From Trebonia sp963822615 (GTDB lineage: Bacteria > Actinomycetota > Actinomycetes > Streptosporangiales > Streptosporangiaceae), in assembly GCA_963822615.1 (NCBI GenBank), contig CAWGIM010000021.1, positions 992,001-1,056,000 on the forward strand: a DNA stretch of 64,000 nt, in the 5' to 3' direction. This document shows, one piece after another, positions 33,291 through 41,394 of this stretch; within the stretch, counting starts at the first letter, position 1; every line of letters begins with the position of its first letter. The position numbers and the translations under genes were made by a program. The notes beneath the pieces are model-generated. The model was not told the origin of the DNA. It ran no database searches and saw only the letters and a list, made by a program, of their open reading frames with translations.

Positions 33291-33938
33291 ATGCGTCCAC
33301 GGCCGGAGGGGAACTTCGGCGGCTTGGCCCTGCGGTTCCTCGTCGCCGTTGACGTGCAGGGCTTCAGCCGGCGTCCAGCGGCCGAGCAGGCACGGGTGCA
33401 GCACGTCCTCGAGCGGACCATGACCCAGGCGGCGCTCACGGCGGGCTTGGACCGTAAGCACTGGTACAAGCAGCCGCGCGGCGACGGCGAACTCGCCATC
33501 CTGCCCGCCGGCATCGACGGCCTCGCCCTGGTCGCCGACTATCCTCGCCGGGTAGCGGCGGTCCTCGGCACGGTGAACCGGGGGCAGGCCGTGACCCGGT
33601 TGCGAGTTCGGATGGCGATCCATCACGGGGCGGTGACGCCGGGCTGTTCCTTCGGCCCGGTCGGCAGCGGTCCGATTGTCGTTTCCCGCCTGGTCGACGC
33701 CCCTGGCCTCCGGCGCCAGCTGATTCAGCAGGATCAGCTGGACATCGCGCTGATTGTCTCGGCCACCGTATACCAGGAGGTCATACAGACCAGGCTGGGA
33801 AATCTGCGCCCCGAAGCATTCCGCCGGATAATCGTCAGGACAAAAGACGTTTCCTACGTCGGCTACCTGTGCAATGACTGCGACCTTGAACGACGCCGGC
33901 CCCAGCCCCCGCCGTCACGGCAAACGCTCAGCGCTTAG
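33291..33938 (+). CDS. Degenerate class III nucleotide-cyclase-like protein
   Basis: A protein of about 215 residues with the cyclase fold outline. RFLVAVDVQGFSRRPAAEQA holds the first metal Asp position, KQPRGDGELAILPAGID matches the G-D-G/E-x-x-A-x-F hairpin, RLRVRMAIHHGAVTPG matches R-x-G-I-H-x-G, and VSRLVDAPGLR follows. The substrate-specifying Lys and Asp of true adenylate cyclases are not evident, so activity is doubtful. Such proteins occur in actinomycetes near NTPase or conflict-type genes. The start is uncertain: ATG 33291 or 33270, neither with a ribosome binding site. It follows an AT-rich gap. Confidence 0.7.
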   Translation: MRPRPEGNFGGLALRFLVAVDVQGFSRRPAAEQARVQHVLERTMTQAALTAGLDRKHWYKQPRGDGELAILPAGIDGLALVADYPRRVAAVLGTVNRGQAVTRLRVRMAIHHGAVTPGCSFGPVGSGPIVVSRLVDAPGLRRQLIQQDQLDIALIVSATVYQEVIQTRLGNLRPEAFRRIIVRTKDVSYVGYLCNDCDLERRRPQPPPSRQTLSA

Positions 33939-33943
33939 CTGGG

Positions 33944-34516
33944 CTAGCGAACGACGTCGAAGACGTTCTTCTGCACCCCGTTGGCGTAGGCCTCGTACTC
34001 GACCAGCTTTAGCTGCTGGCTGTCCTTGTCGGCCGCGCTGAACAGGCGCTTGCCCGCGCCCAGCAGCACCGGGTAGACGAGCAGGTGGTAACGGTCGATG
34101 AGGCCGGCGTCGGACAGCGCGTGGTTCAGCGTGGCACTGCCGTGCACGATGATCGGGCCGCCGTCGGCCTCCTTCAGCGCCGCCACCTCGTCCAGTGAGC
34201 GCAGGATGCTGGTCTCGCCCCAGTTGACGGCCAGGTCGCGGTCGGTGAGGGTGGTGGAGACGACGTACTTGGGCATCACCTTGTACGCGGCGAACTCCGC
34301 CATGTCGGGCCAGACCGGGCTGAACGCCTGGTAGCTGACCCGGCCCAGCAGCATCGCGGCCGCTTCGGCCTGCTCCCGTCCCTTGAGCTCGAACGCGTCC
34401 GGCACGAACTCGATGTCCTTGAAGGTCCAGCCCGAGTTGCGGTAGCCGGGCTCGCCGCCGGGCCCCTCCATCACGCCGTCGAGTGAGATGAACGCGGTGC
34501 TGATCAGAGTGCGCAT
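33944..34516 (-). CDS. Dihydrofolate reductase-like (RibD C-terminal) protein
   Basis: A 190-residue protein of the RibD C-terminal/YyaP group: LISTAFISLDGVMEGPGGEP at the N-terminus, MLLGRVSYQAFSPVWPDMAE, KYVVSTTLTDRDLAVNWGET, and PIIVHGSATLNHALSDAGLI for NADPH binding. These proteins resemble DHFR but have unknown physiological substrates. ATG 34516. Its stop lies only 5 nt from the stop of the cyclase-like gene on the other strand, and it is 50 nt downstream of the SRPBCC gene on the same strand, so it is probably the third gene of that operon. Confidence 0.9.
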   Translation of the reverse strand: MRTLISTAFISLDGVMEGPGGEPGYRNSGWTFKDIEFVPDAFELKGREQAEAAAMLLGRVSYQAFSPVWPDMAEFAAYKVMPKYVVSTTLTDRDLAVNWGETSILRSLDEVAALKEADGGPIIVHGSATLNHALSDAGLIDRYHLLVYPVLLGAGKRLFSAADKDSQQLKLVEYEAYANGVQKNVFDVVR

Positions 34517-34566
34517 GTACCTCTCCTTAATCTTCAGTCTCTAGTTTCCCCGGTGGCGGGCCGACG

Positions 34567-35319
34567 TCAGCCGAGCAGTCCGGCCAGCCAGCCCTGCCAG
34601 GCGGCCTCGGCCCCGACGGTGCCCGGCCCGAACAGGTGATGGAACATCAGCACGATCCCGGCGAAACCGTGGAAGGTGTAGATCGCGTCGGCGGTGATGA
34701 CCGCCAGGCGCTCGTCGTCCGCCCACACCACCTCGCCGTCGAGCGGCGGCAGCCCGGCCAGGGCGGCGTGCGCCCGCGCGCCGACCGCGACCGGGGCGGT
34801 CAGGCCCAGTGCCTGGACGAGCGCCGCGCGCGCTTCGCTGGCCGGCCGCCCGCCGGCCGGCGCCATGCTCGTCGGTACGGCCGCGAACACCGGGACCGCG
34901 GTCCGCCCCGGGAAGCGGGCCAGGTACTCCCGCAGGGTATGCAGGTGGAACGGCCAGCCCCGGCGCAGCGCGTCGTACTCGTCCTGCCAGTCGTCGCCGA
35001 GCAGGCCGCTGTGCACCACGCGGAGCACGGTGCTGCCGCCGTCGCGCCCCTCCAGCAGGTACTCGAAGGCCATGAAGCGGCCGTCGGGGCCGGGGGAGGT
35101 ACGGCTGGCGAACCGCGTGCCCGGCTCGAAGGCGGTGATCAGGGCCTCCTCCCGGTGACCGCCGGTCTCCATCGCGGCGACCCCGCCCTCGCGCGGCTCT
35201 ACCTGGTTGCGCCCCATGAACCAGGAGTCGATCCCCGGCCCGGTGGCGATCGCCGCCCAGACCTGCTCCGGGCTGGCCGGCAGGGTCACGTTCAGCTCGA
35301 TCTCGAACGGGTGGGTCAT
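34567..35319 (-). CDS. SRPBCC/AHSA1-domain protein
   Basis: A 250-residue protein. Residues 1-140 form an AHSA1-like START-fold domain (IELNVTLPASPEQVWAAIAT, WFMGRNQVEP, STVLRVVHSGLLGDDWQDEY, LHTLREYLARF). Residues 150-250 form a second, weaker half (AVGARAHAALAGLPPLDGEV, GIVLMFHHLFG). It follows the ArsR gene with a 4-nt overlap. ArsR-AHSA1 pairs are frequent in actinobacteria, where the regulator controls the hydrophobic-ligand-binding partner. Confidence 0.87.
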   Translation of the reverse strand: MTHPFEIELNVTLPASPEQVWAAIATGPGIDSWFMGRNQVEPREGGVAAMETGGHREEALITAFEPGTRFASRTSPGPDGRFMAFEYLLEGRDGGSTVLRVVHSGLLGDDWQDEYDALRRGWPFHLHTLREYLARFPGRTAVPVFAAVPTSMAPAGGRPASEARAALVQALGLTAPVAVGARAHAALAGLPPLDGEVVWADDERLAVITADAIYTFHGFAGIVLMFHHLFGPGTVGAEAAWQGWLAGLLG

Positions 35320-35930
35320 CCTCGGTTCTCCTGTCCTGGTCCGGGGATCTGGTGCAGGCCCACCAGCACCCGGTGACTGCGGCCGCCGGCCGCGGACTCG
35401 TCGTGGTAGCGCCCCACCAGGTCCGCGACCACCTGGGCGAGCTCGGCCGCGAAGGCGGTCCGGTCGGCCGCGGAGGCGAACCGCACCTCGGCGTCGATCC
35501 CGAAGGTGGCCACCCGCTGCCGCGCCCGGGCCGCGCCCGTCAGCAGCGTGCCGACCTCCTGCACCAGCCGGGACCCCAGGGCCAGCAGCCAGCGGGCCGA
35601 GAGCTGATCGGGTGACCGGGCCGGGTCAGGGCTGATCTCCCCGAGCACGCTGGGGGAGATGACGTAGGAGGCGGCGGCGGCGCGGTACACCCGCTCGGTG
35701 ACGTTGCCCTTGCGCCGCTCCCGGTCCAGCTCGACCAGCCCGTGCCGCTCCAGTTCCTTGAGGTGGTAGTTGACCTTCTGCCTGGGCAGCCCGAGCCGGG
35801 CGGCCAGCATGGCAGCCGAGCCGGGCTCGGCCAGGGCGGCGAGGATCCGCGCCCGGATCGGGTCCAGGGACGCCTCGGCCGCCGCCGGGTCTTCGATCAC
35901 AGCGACGTCTAGCACGGTTCCACTATCCAT
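35316..35930 (-). CDS. ArsR-type winged-helix regulator
   Basis: A 204-residue regulator. The HTH is DPIRARILAALAEPGSAAML then LGLPRQKVNYHLKELERHGL, and the wing contains RRKGNVTERVYRAAAASYVI. The C-terminal half may sense a ligand or dimerise. ATG 35930 was chosen because an earlier start would include the operator. The stop overlaps the SRPBCC start (ATGA). A nested dyad ends directly at its start, suggesting autoregulation. Confidence 0.88.
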   Translation of the reverse strand: MDSGTVLDVAVIEDPAAAEASLDPIRARILAALAEPGSAAMLAARLGLPRQKVNYHLKELERHGLVELDRERRKGNVTERVYRAAAASYVISPSVLGEISPDPARSPDQLSARWLLALGSRLVQEVGTLLTGAARARQRVATFGIDAEVRFASAADRTAFAAELAQVVADLVGRYHDESAAGGRSHRVLVGLHQIPGPGQENRG

Positions 35931-35968
35931 CCGACAATAAAATTTGTCAAGACAAAATAAATCGTCGG
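35931..35968. promoter_or_regulatory. Nested dyad upstream of the ArsR-type gene
   Basis: Inner arms TTTGTC-AA-GACAAA (35943-35956) and outer arms CCGAC (35931-35935) and GTCGG (35964-35968) share the same centre at 35949.5. It is AT-rich and placed between the divergent ArsR-type and S51 genes, as expected for an ArsR operator. Confidence 0.65.
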
Positions 35969-36032
35969 TTCCGCGGCACCGATGAGCAGGAAGCACCGAT
36001 CAGTTCGTCGCCCGGTATTCGTCAGCACCCGC

Positions 36033-36728
36033 GTGACCAAACTTCTCCTGACTTCTGCTGGCATCAAGAACGCGAGCATCAGTGACTCGCTGATCAGCCT
36101 GGTAGGCAAGCCGATCGCCGAGTGCGACGCCCTGTGCATCCCGACCGCGACCTATCCCATGGGGCCCTCCGCGGCCTACCCCACTGGTGGACTCGGTTCG
36201 GCCTGGCGTTTCATCGCCGGACAGGCCGCCACCCCGATGTGCGAACTGGGCTGGAAGTCGCTGGGCGTGCTTGAGCTCACCGCGCTGCCCAGCCTCGACG
36301 CGGAGCTCTGGGTCTCCGTGGTTAAGCAGACGGATGTGCTGCTAGTAAACGGAGGCGACGCCTTGTACCTGAGCTACTGGATGCGTGCGTCGGGCTTGGC
36401 GGATCTCCTGCCCGCCCTGCGCGAGCTGGTCTGGGTGGGCCTGAGCGCCGGAAGCATGGTGATGACCCCGCGCATCGGGCAGGACTTCGTCGGCTGGCAG
36501 CCACCGGGCGGTGGCGACCGCGCGCTGGGGATAGTTGATTTCTCGATCTTCCCGCATCTCGACCACCCTGACCTGCCCGAGAACACCATGGCCGACGCGG
36601 AGCGGTGGGCGGCCAGCCTGTCCGGGCCGGCCTACGCGATCGACGACCAGACCGCCATCAAGGTGGTCGACGGCACCGTGGAGGTCATCTCCGAGGGACA
36701 CTGGAGGCTGTTCGCCCCTGCCGCCTGA
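36033..36728 (+). CDS. Peptidase S51 (dipeptidase E-like) family protein
   Basis: A 231-residue class I glutamine-amidotransferase-fold serine peptidase, like dipeptidase E that cleaves Asp-X dipeptides. TKLLLTSAGIKNASI is the first strand; VLLVNGGDALYLSYW and LVWVGLSAGSMVM hold the nucleophile Ser in G-x-S-A-G-S; IFPHLDHPDLPENT holds the His. GTG 36033 gives the family's usual start; an ATG at 35982 would add 17 basic residues. It is divergent from the ArsR operon. Confidence 0.86.
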   Translation: MTKLLLTSAGIKNASISDSLISLVGKPIAECDALCIPTATYPMGPSAAYPTGGLGSAWRFIAGQAATPMCELGWKSLGVLELTALPSLDAELWVSVVKQTDVLLVNGGDALYLSYWMRASGLADLLPALRELVWVGLSAGSMVMTPRIGQDFVGWQPPGGGDRALGIVDFSIFPHLDHPDLPENTMADAERWAASLSGPAYAIDDQTAIKVVDGTVEVISEGHWRLFAPAA

Positions 36729-36761
36729 CACCCGTGCCGTCAGGCGCCCCGGCCAGGGGGA

Positions 36762-37511
36762 CTACCGCCCGGCCAGGAACGGCGTGACCAGCCCGAGCAG
36801 CCGCTCGGGCTGCTGCGCCACCCCCATGTGGGTGGTGCCAGGGAGCACCGCCAGCCGTGCGTCCGGCAGCAGCCCGTACAGCTCGGTCACGTCCGCCAGC
36901 GGCGAGAAGTCGCGGTCGCCGAAGATCAGCAGGACCGGCGCCCGCAGCGACCGCAGCTGCTCCGCGGTCATCCCGGGCACCTCGTGCACCATGGCCGTGG
37001 TCCGCGCGGCCGTCTTCTCGAACTGGCCCGGGTCGGGCGCGACCGCCGCGTAGCCGGCCTGCATGGCCTGGAAATCGGCCATCGTCGGCAGCCGGTCCTC
37101 GCTGACCGGGGCGCTTTCCCGCCCCGGCGGCCGGTGCGGGTCGGCCGAGGCGACGATCAGCCGGCCCACCTTCTCGGGTGCGCGCAGTGCGACCGCGGAC
37201 GACACCAGGCCGCCGAGGCTGAAGCCGAAGAGGTCGGCCTCGGCCACCCCGAGCTGGTCAAGCAACGCGACGACATCGCCCGCCAGCGCGTCGATCGTCA
37301 TCGGCCGGTCGCTGTCGGCGGTGTGCCCGTGTCCCTGCAGCTCCACCGCGATGAGCTGCCTGCCCTCGGCCAGCGGCCCCAGCAGCGACCCGAAGGTGAG
37401 TCCGATGGTCAGCAGCCCGCCGTGCAGCAGCACCAGCGGCCGGGTCCCGGGCCGTGCGCTGCCGTGCACCTCGTAGTACAGGTCGATGCCGTTCACTGAT
37501 GCGTAGCTCAT
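36762..37511 (-). CDS. Alpha/beta hydrolase
   Basis: A 249-residue alpha/beta hydrolase: LVLLHGGLLTIGLTFGSL (oxyanion HGG), ELQGHGHTADSDRPMT, DLFGFSLGGLVSSAVAL (Ser nucleophile in G-x-S-x-G), LLIFGDRDFSPL (Asp) and GTTHMGVAQQ (His). A complete catalytic triad and standard length. It resembles 3-oxoadipate enol-lactonase-type hydrolases, but the substrate is not predictable. It stands alone, divergent from the YbaK gene. Confidence 0.9.
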   Translation of the reverse strand: MSYASVNGIDLYYEVHGSARPGTRPLVLLHGGLLTIGLTFGSLLGPLAEGRQLIAVELQGHGHTADSDRPMTIDALAGDVVALLDQLGVAEADLFGFSLGGLVSSAVALRAPEKVGRLIVASADPHRPPGRESAPVSEDRLPTMADFQAMQAGYAAVAPDPGQFEKTAARTTAMVHEVPGMTAEQLRSLRAPVLLIFGDRDFSPLADVTELYGLLPDARLAVLPGTTHMGVAQQPERLLGLVTPFLAGR

Positions 37512-37615
37512 GACGATAAGACGTTAGCGAACCAGCGAACTCGTCGCGCGCCCGCGCCGATTCCATAGGCTGGTGCGAGGACACCCGTAGCCACCTGCGA
37601 AAGGAACGACGCATC

Positions 37616-38104
37616 GTGATTAGCGGTGAGCAGCTGCCGGCCCGCAGCCGCATCGTGCAACAGCAGCTCGCCGAGGCGGGGTTCACCGCGGCGGTGCGCG
37701 AGCTGCCCGACTCAACCCGGACCGCGGCCGAGGCGGCCGCCGCGCTGGGCTGCGAGCCCGGCGCGATCGCCAGCAGCCTGCTGTTCCTGGCCGACGACGA
37801 GCCGCTGCTGGTGATGACGAGCGGCCGCCACCGGGTAGACACCGCACTGCTGGCGTCGCGGATCGGGGCCCGCCAGGTCGAGATGGCCACCCCCAAGCAG
37901 GTCCGCGCGGTCACCGGCCAGGCGATCGGCGGCGTCGCCCCGGTCGGCCACCCGGCCCCGGTGCGCACGGTGGTCGACGAGGCGCTGGGGGAGTACGAGG
38001 TCATCTGGGCGGCGGCGGGCACCCCGCGCACCGTGTTCCCGCTGACGTTCACCGACCTGGTCGCGCTGACCAAGGGCACCGTCCACCAGGTCTCCCGGCA
38101 GTAA
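37616..38104 (+). CDS. YbaK/EbsC-type aminoacyl-tRNA deacylase
   Basis: A 162-residue protein of the YbaK/ProX editing family. TRTAAEAAAALGCEPGAIAS is the N-terminal element, SLLFLADDEPLLVMTSG the central strands, and ATPKQVRAVTGQAIGGVAPV contains the G-x-x-P loop that binds the tRNA 3' end. These enzymes clear mischarged tRNA such as Cys- or Ala-tRNA-Pro. The start is GTG 37616 behind AAAGGA. It is adjacent to, but convergent with, the HNH endonuclease. Confidence 0.88.
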   Translation: MISGEQLPARSRIVQQQLAEAGFTAAVRELPDSTRTAAEAAAALGCEPGAIASSLLFLADDEPLLVMTSGRHRVDTALLASRIGARQVEMATPKQVRAVTGQAIGGVAPVGHPAPVRTVVDEALGEYEVIWAAAGTPRTVFPLTFTDLVALTKGTVHQVSRQ

Positions 38105-38152
38105 CGCGTCTCCCCGCAGTAACCCGCCGCTGGCGCGGCTCCGCTGCCGCCC

Positions 38153-39631
38153 TCAGGCGGCGTCCGCTTCCGGTGGCGGGCGAGACCGCAGGACGTGGCG
38201 GCCGTCGGGGCTGCGGGCTTCGGTGCTGCCGTCGGGGTGCAGGGTGAGCTGCCAGCCGCGGCGGTGGATGCAGACGTCGTGGTGGAACTGGCATACCAGG
38301 GCGCAGTTCGCGACCGACGTTTCGCCGCCGTCGGCGAGGTGCCGCAGGTGGTGGACGTCGCAGTACACGGCCGGGCGGGTGCACCTCGGCCAGGCGCAGT
38401 GCCGGTCGCGCAGGGTGACGGCGCGCCGGATGTGCCCGGGGATCGTGCGGCTGTAGCCGATGTCGAGCGGCAGGCTGGGGCTGTTCCAGGGGCGTTCGAG
38501 CAGGCCCTGGCGCAGGGCGGCGGCGAGGCCGGCGGGCCCGGAGACCAGGTCCAGGGCCAGCCGGGCGATGGCGTGGCGCAGCGCCTGCCGGGCCCCGGCA
38601 CTCATCGGCTGGCGGCCGGCCTGGGCGAGGCTGATCATCTGGTCGATGACCGGCGGGTGGATGGTGCCGGTGACGACCGGGACGGTCTGGGCGTCGCAGG
38701 CCGCCGCCTCGGCACCGGGGCCGGTGAGGTAGCCGTCCTGGCCGTCCTCGCCCAGGCGGGCGCGGAGCCAGGCGTCTTCCAGGTCGCCCGCGCCGGGCAG
38801 CTGCCGGAGCTGGGACAGCGGGATGTGCACGACGGCCTGGGTGCCGGCCCCGGCCCGGTCCGGGACCAGGCGGGCAGACAGCAGGAGGGTGCAGGCTTGC
38901 TGGAGGGCGTCGTGGAACCGCTTGCCCTCGGTGCGGTCGTCTTCGGGCCCGTGCTTCTTGCCCAGGGCCTCCAGGACCGCCCGGACGGCGGCCGCGCACT
39001 CGGGGGTGAGGTCGCCGTGCAGCACGGCCGCGCCGCCGAAGGTGGTACCGAGCCTGACCTGCCGGTCGTCGAACCCGTCACCTGGCAGGTCGGGGTCGGG
39101 CTGCTGCTGGCGCCACCGCTCGATGGCGCAGCCGGCGATCGTGGCCAGGTCATCCTGCGAGGCGCCGGCCGCGGCGGCCTCCAGCAGGATCCGGTCAGTC
39201 TCGGCCCGCATCACCGGGGGTAGCTGGCGGGTCCAGTCCGCCATCGCCAGCGCGAGGGAGTCGGTGACGACGGCGGCGGCCAGCGCGTCGCCCAGCTGCG
39301 GTCGTTCGCCAAGCCGGCGCATCTGCCGCACCGCCGCCCGGGCGGCCTTCCTGGTCATCCCCGCCCGTGCCGCCAGCCAGGCAGAAGAGGAACCGTACCC
39401 GTCCGCGTCGTGAGCGCCGCAGGCGTCGAAGCGGCGCAGCACGCCCGCATCGGCGGCGGCCAGCTTCGCCCGCACCACGCCCAGCCCGGCCAGCAGGTCC
39501 CCGCAGGCACCACCGTCCAACGTGGCGCAGGCGCCGTTCAGGTAATCCAGCGCAGCGGCCGCTACCCGCACCGCATCAGCCGGGCCGTCAAAGGACAAGC
39601 CCGCGTCAGGCGAGTCATCCACAGTGCTCAT
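38153..39631 (-). CDS. DUF222-HNH endonuclease (13E12-repeat family)
   Basis: A 492-residue protein with an N-terminal DUF222 region (about 30-330) and a C-terminal HNH nuclease: CAWPRCTRP, then VYCDVHHLRHLADGGETSVANC (His-His, Asn) and LVCQFHHDVCIH, with two CxxC-like zinc pairs. This family, including the mycobacterial 13E12 repeats, is often present in many copies and behaves like a mobile or selfish element, though no transposase is attached. ATG 39631 follows GGAGGTGA, a clear ribosome binding site. Residues around 215-300 are typical of the family. Confidence 0.9.
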   Translation of the reverse strand: MSTVDDSPDAGLSFDGPADAVRVAAAALDYLNGACATLDGGACGDLLAGLGVVRAKLAAADAGVLRRFDACGAHDADGYGSSSAWLAARAGMTRKAARAAVRQMRRLGERPQLGDALAAAVVTDSLALAMADWTRQLPPVMRAETDRILLEAAAAGASQDDLATIAGCAIERWRQQQPDPDLPGDGFDDRQVRLGTTFGGAAVLHGDLTPECAAAVRAVLEALGKKHGPEDDRTEGKRFHDALQQACTLLLSARLVPDRAGAGTQAVVHIPLSQLRQLPGAGDLEDAWLRARLGEDGQDGYLTGPGAEAAACDAQTVPVVTGTIHPPVIDQMISLAQAGRQPMSAGARQALRHAIARLALDLVSGPAGLAAALRQGLLERPWNSPSLPLDIGYSRTIPGHIRRAVTLRDRHCAWPRCTRPAVYCDVHHLRHLADGGETSVANCALVCQFHHDVCIHRRGWQLTLHPDGSTEARSPDGRHVLRSRPPPEADAA

Positions 39632-39694
39632 CGCGGCTCACCTCCCAGGCGCACGGTCGAATACGGCATGTCCATCACTCGGCATTGCCGCACC

Positions 39695-39716
39695 GTGCCA
39701 GGTCGAACGCTGGCAC
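39695..39716. promoter_or_regulatory. Inverted repeat upstream of the HNH gene
   Basis: GTGCCAG, an 8-nt spacer and CTGGCAC, 64-85 bp upstream of the HNH start. Further on, 39760-39820 is AT-rich and contains ATTCATGAAT, probably the divergent promoter region of the HNH and phosphoesterase genes. Confidence 0.45.
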
Positions 39717-39869
39717 GCCCTGCGCCGGGGTAACCGGCTGCTCGCGAAGCTCTAAATCTGAGTACAGGATATCAGTTCGACATTCATGAATCAAGACGAT
39801 ATCCAGTGATCGTATTTTCGATGCGCTGACCGCTGGCGCCGACACGGCCAGGCAGGGAAGCTAGATTAC

Positions 39870-40727
39870 GTGCGCATCATCCAGTTTTCCGACCCCCACA
39901 TCTCCCATCGCGGCGGCCTCGGGCACGACAACGCCGAGCGGCTGGCGGCCTACCTGAACCAGGTCGCCCGGCCCGACCTGGTCATCAACTCCGGTGACGT
40001 GGTGATCCTCGACCCCGACGACGGTGCCGACCGCGCCGCCGCCGTGGCCCTGCACCAGCGGATCGACGCGCCGCTGCGGGTGCTCCCGGGCAATCACGAT
40101 GTCGGTGAGGGCGCGGACGATCCGTGGCGCGGCATCAAGGTAAGTACCGAACGGGTGCGTGCGTTCCGCGCCGCCTGGGGGTCTGACCGGTTCGTGGTAC
40201 ACGGCGAGGCGCGCTGCGACGCCGACGGCTGGGCGTTCGTCGGACTCAACAGTGAGCTGTGCGGCTCCGGGCTGCCGGAGGAAGACGAGCAGTGGGCCTG
40301 GCTGGAGGAGACGGCGGCCAGCCTGGCCGGCCGGTCGGTCATGCTGTTCCTGCACAAGCCGCTGCGGATCGACGACGGCAGCCTGGACGGCGTGACCGTG
40401 ACGGCCGCCGGCCGGCAGCGCCTGCTGGCCGCGTTCGGGGGCACCGACCTGCGGGTGGTCGCCAACGGGCACCTGCACCGGTACCGCTGCGCGGCCAGCG
40501 ACGACGGCCCGACCGCGGTCTGGGCGCCGTCGCTGTCGTTCGCCCCGCCCGCCGACCCGGAACTGAAGTTCGGCCCGGGTACGTCCGGCGTGGTCGAGTA
40601 CACCATCCAGGGCCAGCGGCTCGAGGTGCGCTTCGTGGCCGTGCCGGGGATCACCGGGGCGGCCGATATCTTCGAGCTGCCCGAAGTCCGGTGGTCAATG
40701 GAAGCCATCGACCGCAAGCCGGCGTGA
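39870..40727 (+). CDS. Metallophosphoesterase, CpdA-like (class III cyclic-nucleotide phosphodiesterase type)
   Basis: A 285-residue calcineurin-like phosphoesterase with all metal motifs: IQFSDPHIS (D-x-H), VINSGDVV (G-D), VLPGNHDVGEG (G-N-H-D), LFLHKPLRID (His) and VVANGHLHRYR (G-H-x-H). It belongs to the CpdA/Icc-like group that hydrolyses cyclic nucleotides or phosphodiesters. It starts at GTG 39870. The bases CCGAACGGGTGCG of the REP-like element occur inside the gene (40147-40159), coding TERVR. It lies 71 bp before the DUF4062-TIR locus on the same strand; a functional link is possible but not shown. Confidence 0.88.
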   Translation: MRIIQFSDPHISHRGGLGHDNAERLAAYLNQVARPDLVINSGDVVILDPDDGADRAAAVALHQRIDAPLRVLPGNHDVGEGADDPWRGIKVSTERVRAFRAAWGSDRFVVHGEARCDADGWAFVGLNSELCGSGLPEEDEQWAWLEETAASLAGRSVMLFLHKPLRIDDGSLDGVTVTAAGRQRLLAAFGGTDLRVVANGHLHRYRCAASDDGPTAVWAPSLSFAPPADPELKFGPGTSGVVEYTIQGQRLEVRFVAVPGITGAADIFELPEVRWSMEAIDRKPA

Positions 40728-40798
40728 CGCACAGTCGCTTAAGTCCGGTCAAGTCGCACGCTCTGTCGCGGTAACTCCCGAAGGGCTACCGTAAATAC

Positions 40799-41391
40799 AT
40801 GAGCCCGGCTGCGCTCCGCGTATTCCTGAGCCGGACCTCCGAGTTGGATAAGCATCCGACGGAGAGGTCTTATCGGAGCGCCGCCGAGGCCGCGGTGAAA
40901 CGCGCCCAGGGCGTCGTCCTCGACATGAATTACTCCACCGCCGAACCGGGCTCGTCGGCCGATTACTGCCGCGGCAGCTCCGGGCAGCCGACGTTTACGT
41001 GGGGATTATCGGGTTTCTTTACGGCTCCCTGGTCGGCACGAGCCCTGATCGCTCATACGTCGAGATGGAGTTCGAGCTCGCCGTCGAGCGCAAAATGGAT
41101 TGCCTGGTCTTCCTGCTCGACCCGGAGTCAGGCCGGCTCGGGCTGCCGGCCACCGCTATCAACAAGCAAGACGCCGAGCACAAGCGGCGGCAGGACAGCT
41201 TTCGCGCGCGGCTTGCCCAGAACGACAAGCGTGCCTCCGTGGAGAGCCCGGACGACACGGGAGACAGCCCGCGAAGTCACCCACGGCGGCAAGGCGGCGG
41301 TGGGCACCGGGACCCTGCCCAGCCCGCTAGAGCCAGGGGCGCTCTGGCTGCCGTTATCGGCCCGGAAAAGGCCACCGGGCGGGATACTTAA
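40799..41391 (+). pseudogene. DUF4062-domain gene broken by frameshifts
   Basis: The N-terminus from ATG 40799 reads ALRVFLSRTSELDKHPTERS ... VVLDMNYSTAE ... SADYCRG, a clear DUF4062 domain. After 40970 the family continues one frame over: RQLRAADVYVGIIGFLYGSL, then RSYVEMEFELAVERKMDCLV and FLLDPES. A one-base deletion at about 40970 explains this. Around 41255 the sequence seems to return to the first frame (TRETAREVTHGGKAAV). DUF4062 is usually the N-terminal domain of NB-ARC/TPR proteins. Here it is a separate, probably dead gene 4 nt before the TIR-NB-ARC start. Confidence 0.72.
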
Positions 41392-41394
41392 TTC

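Noticed and set aside
38153..39631. Complete mobile element around the DUF222-HNH gene
   Set aside because: No target-site duplication, terminal repeats or recombinase could be seen at its edges, so only the gene is annotated.
40147..40159. REP-like element inserted in the phosphoesterase gene
   Set aside because: The 13 bases match the core but code for conserved-looking TERVR in frame and lack the rest of the element. Kept only as a note; may be chance or codon bias.
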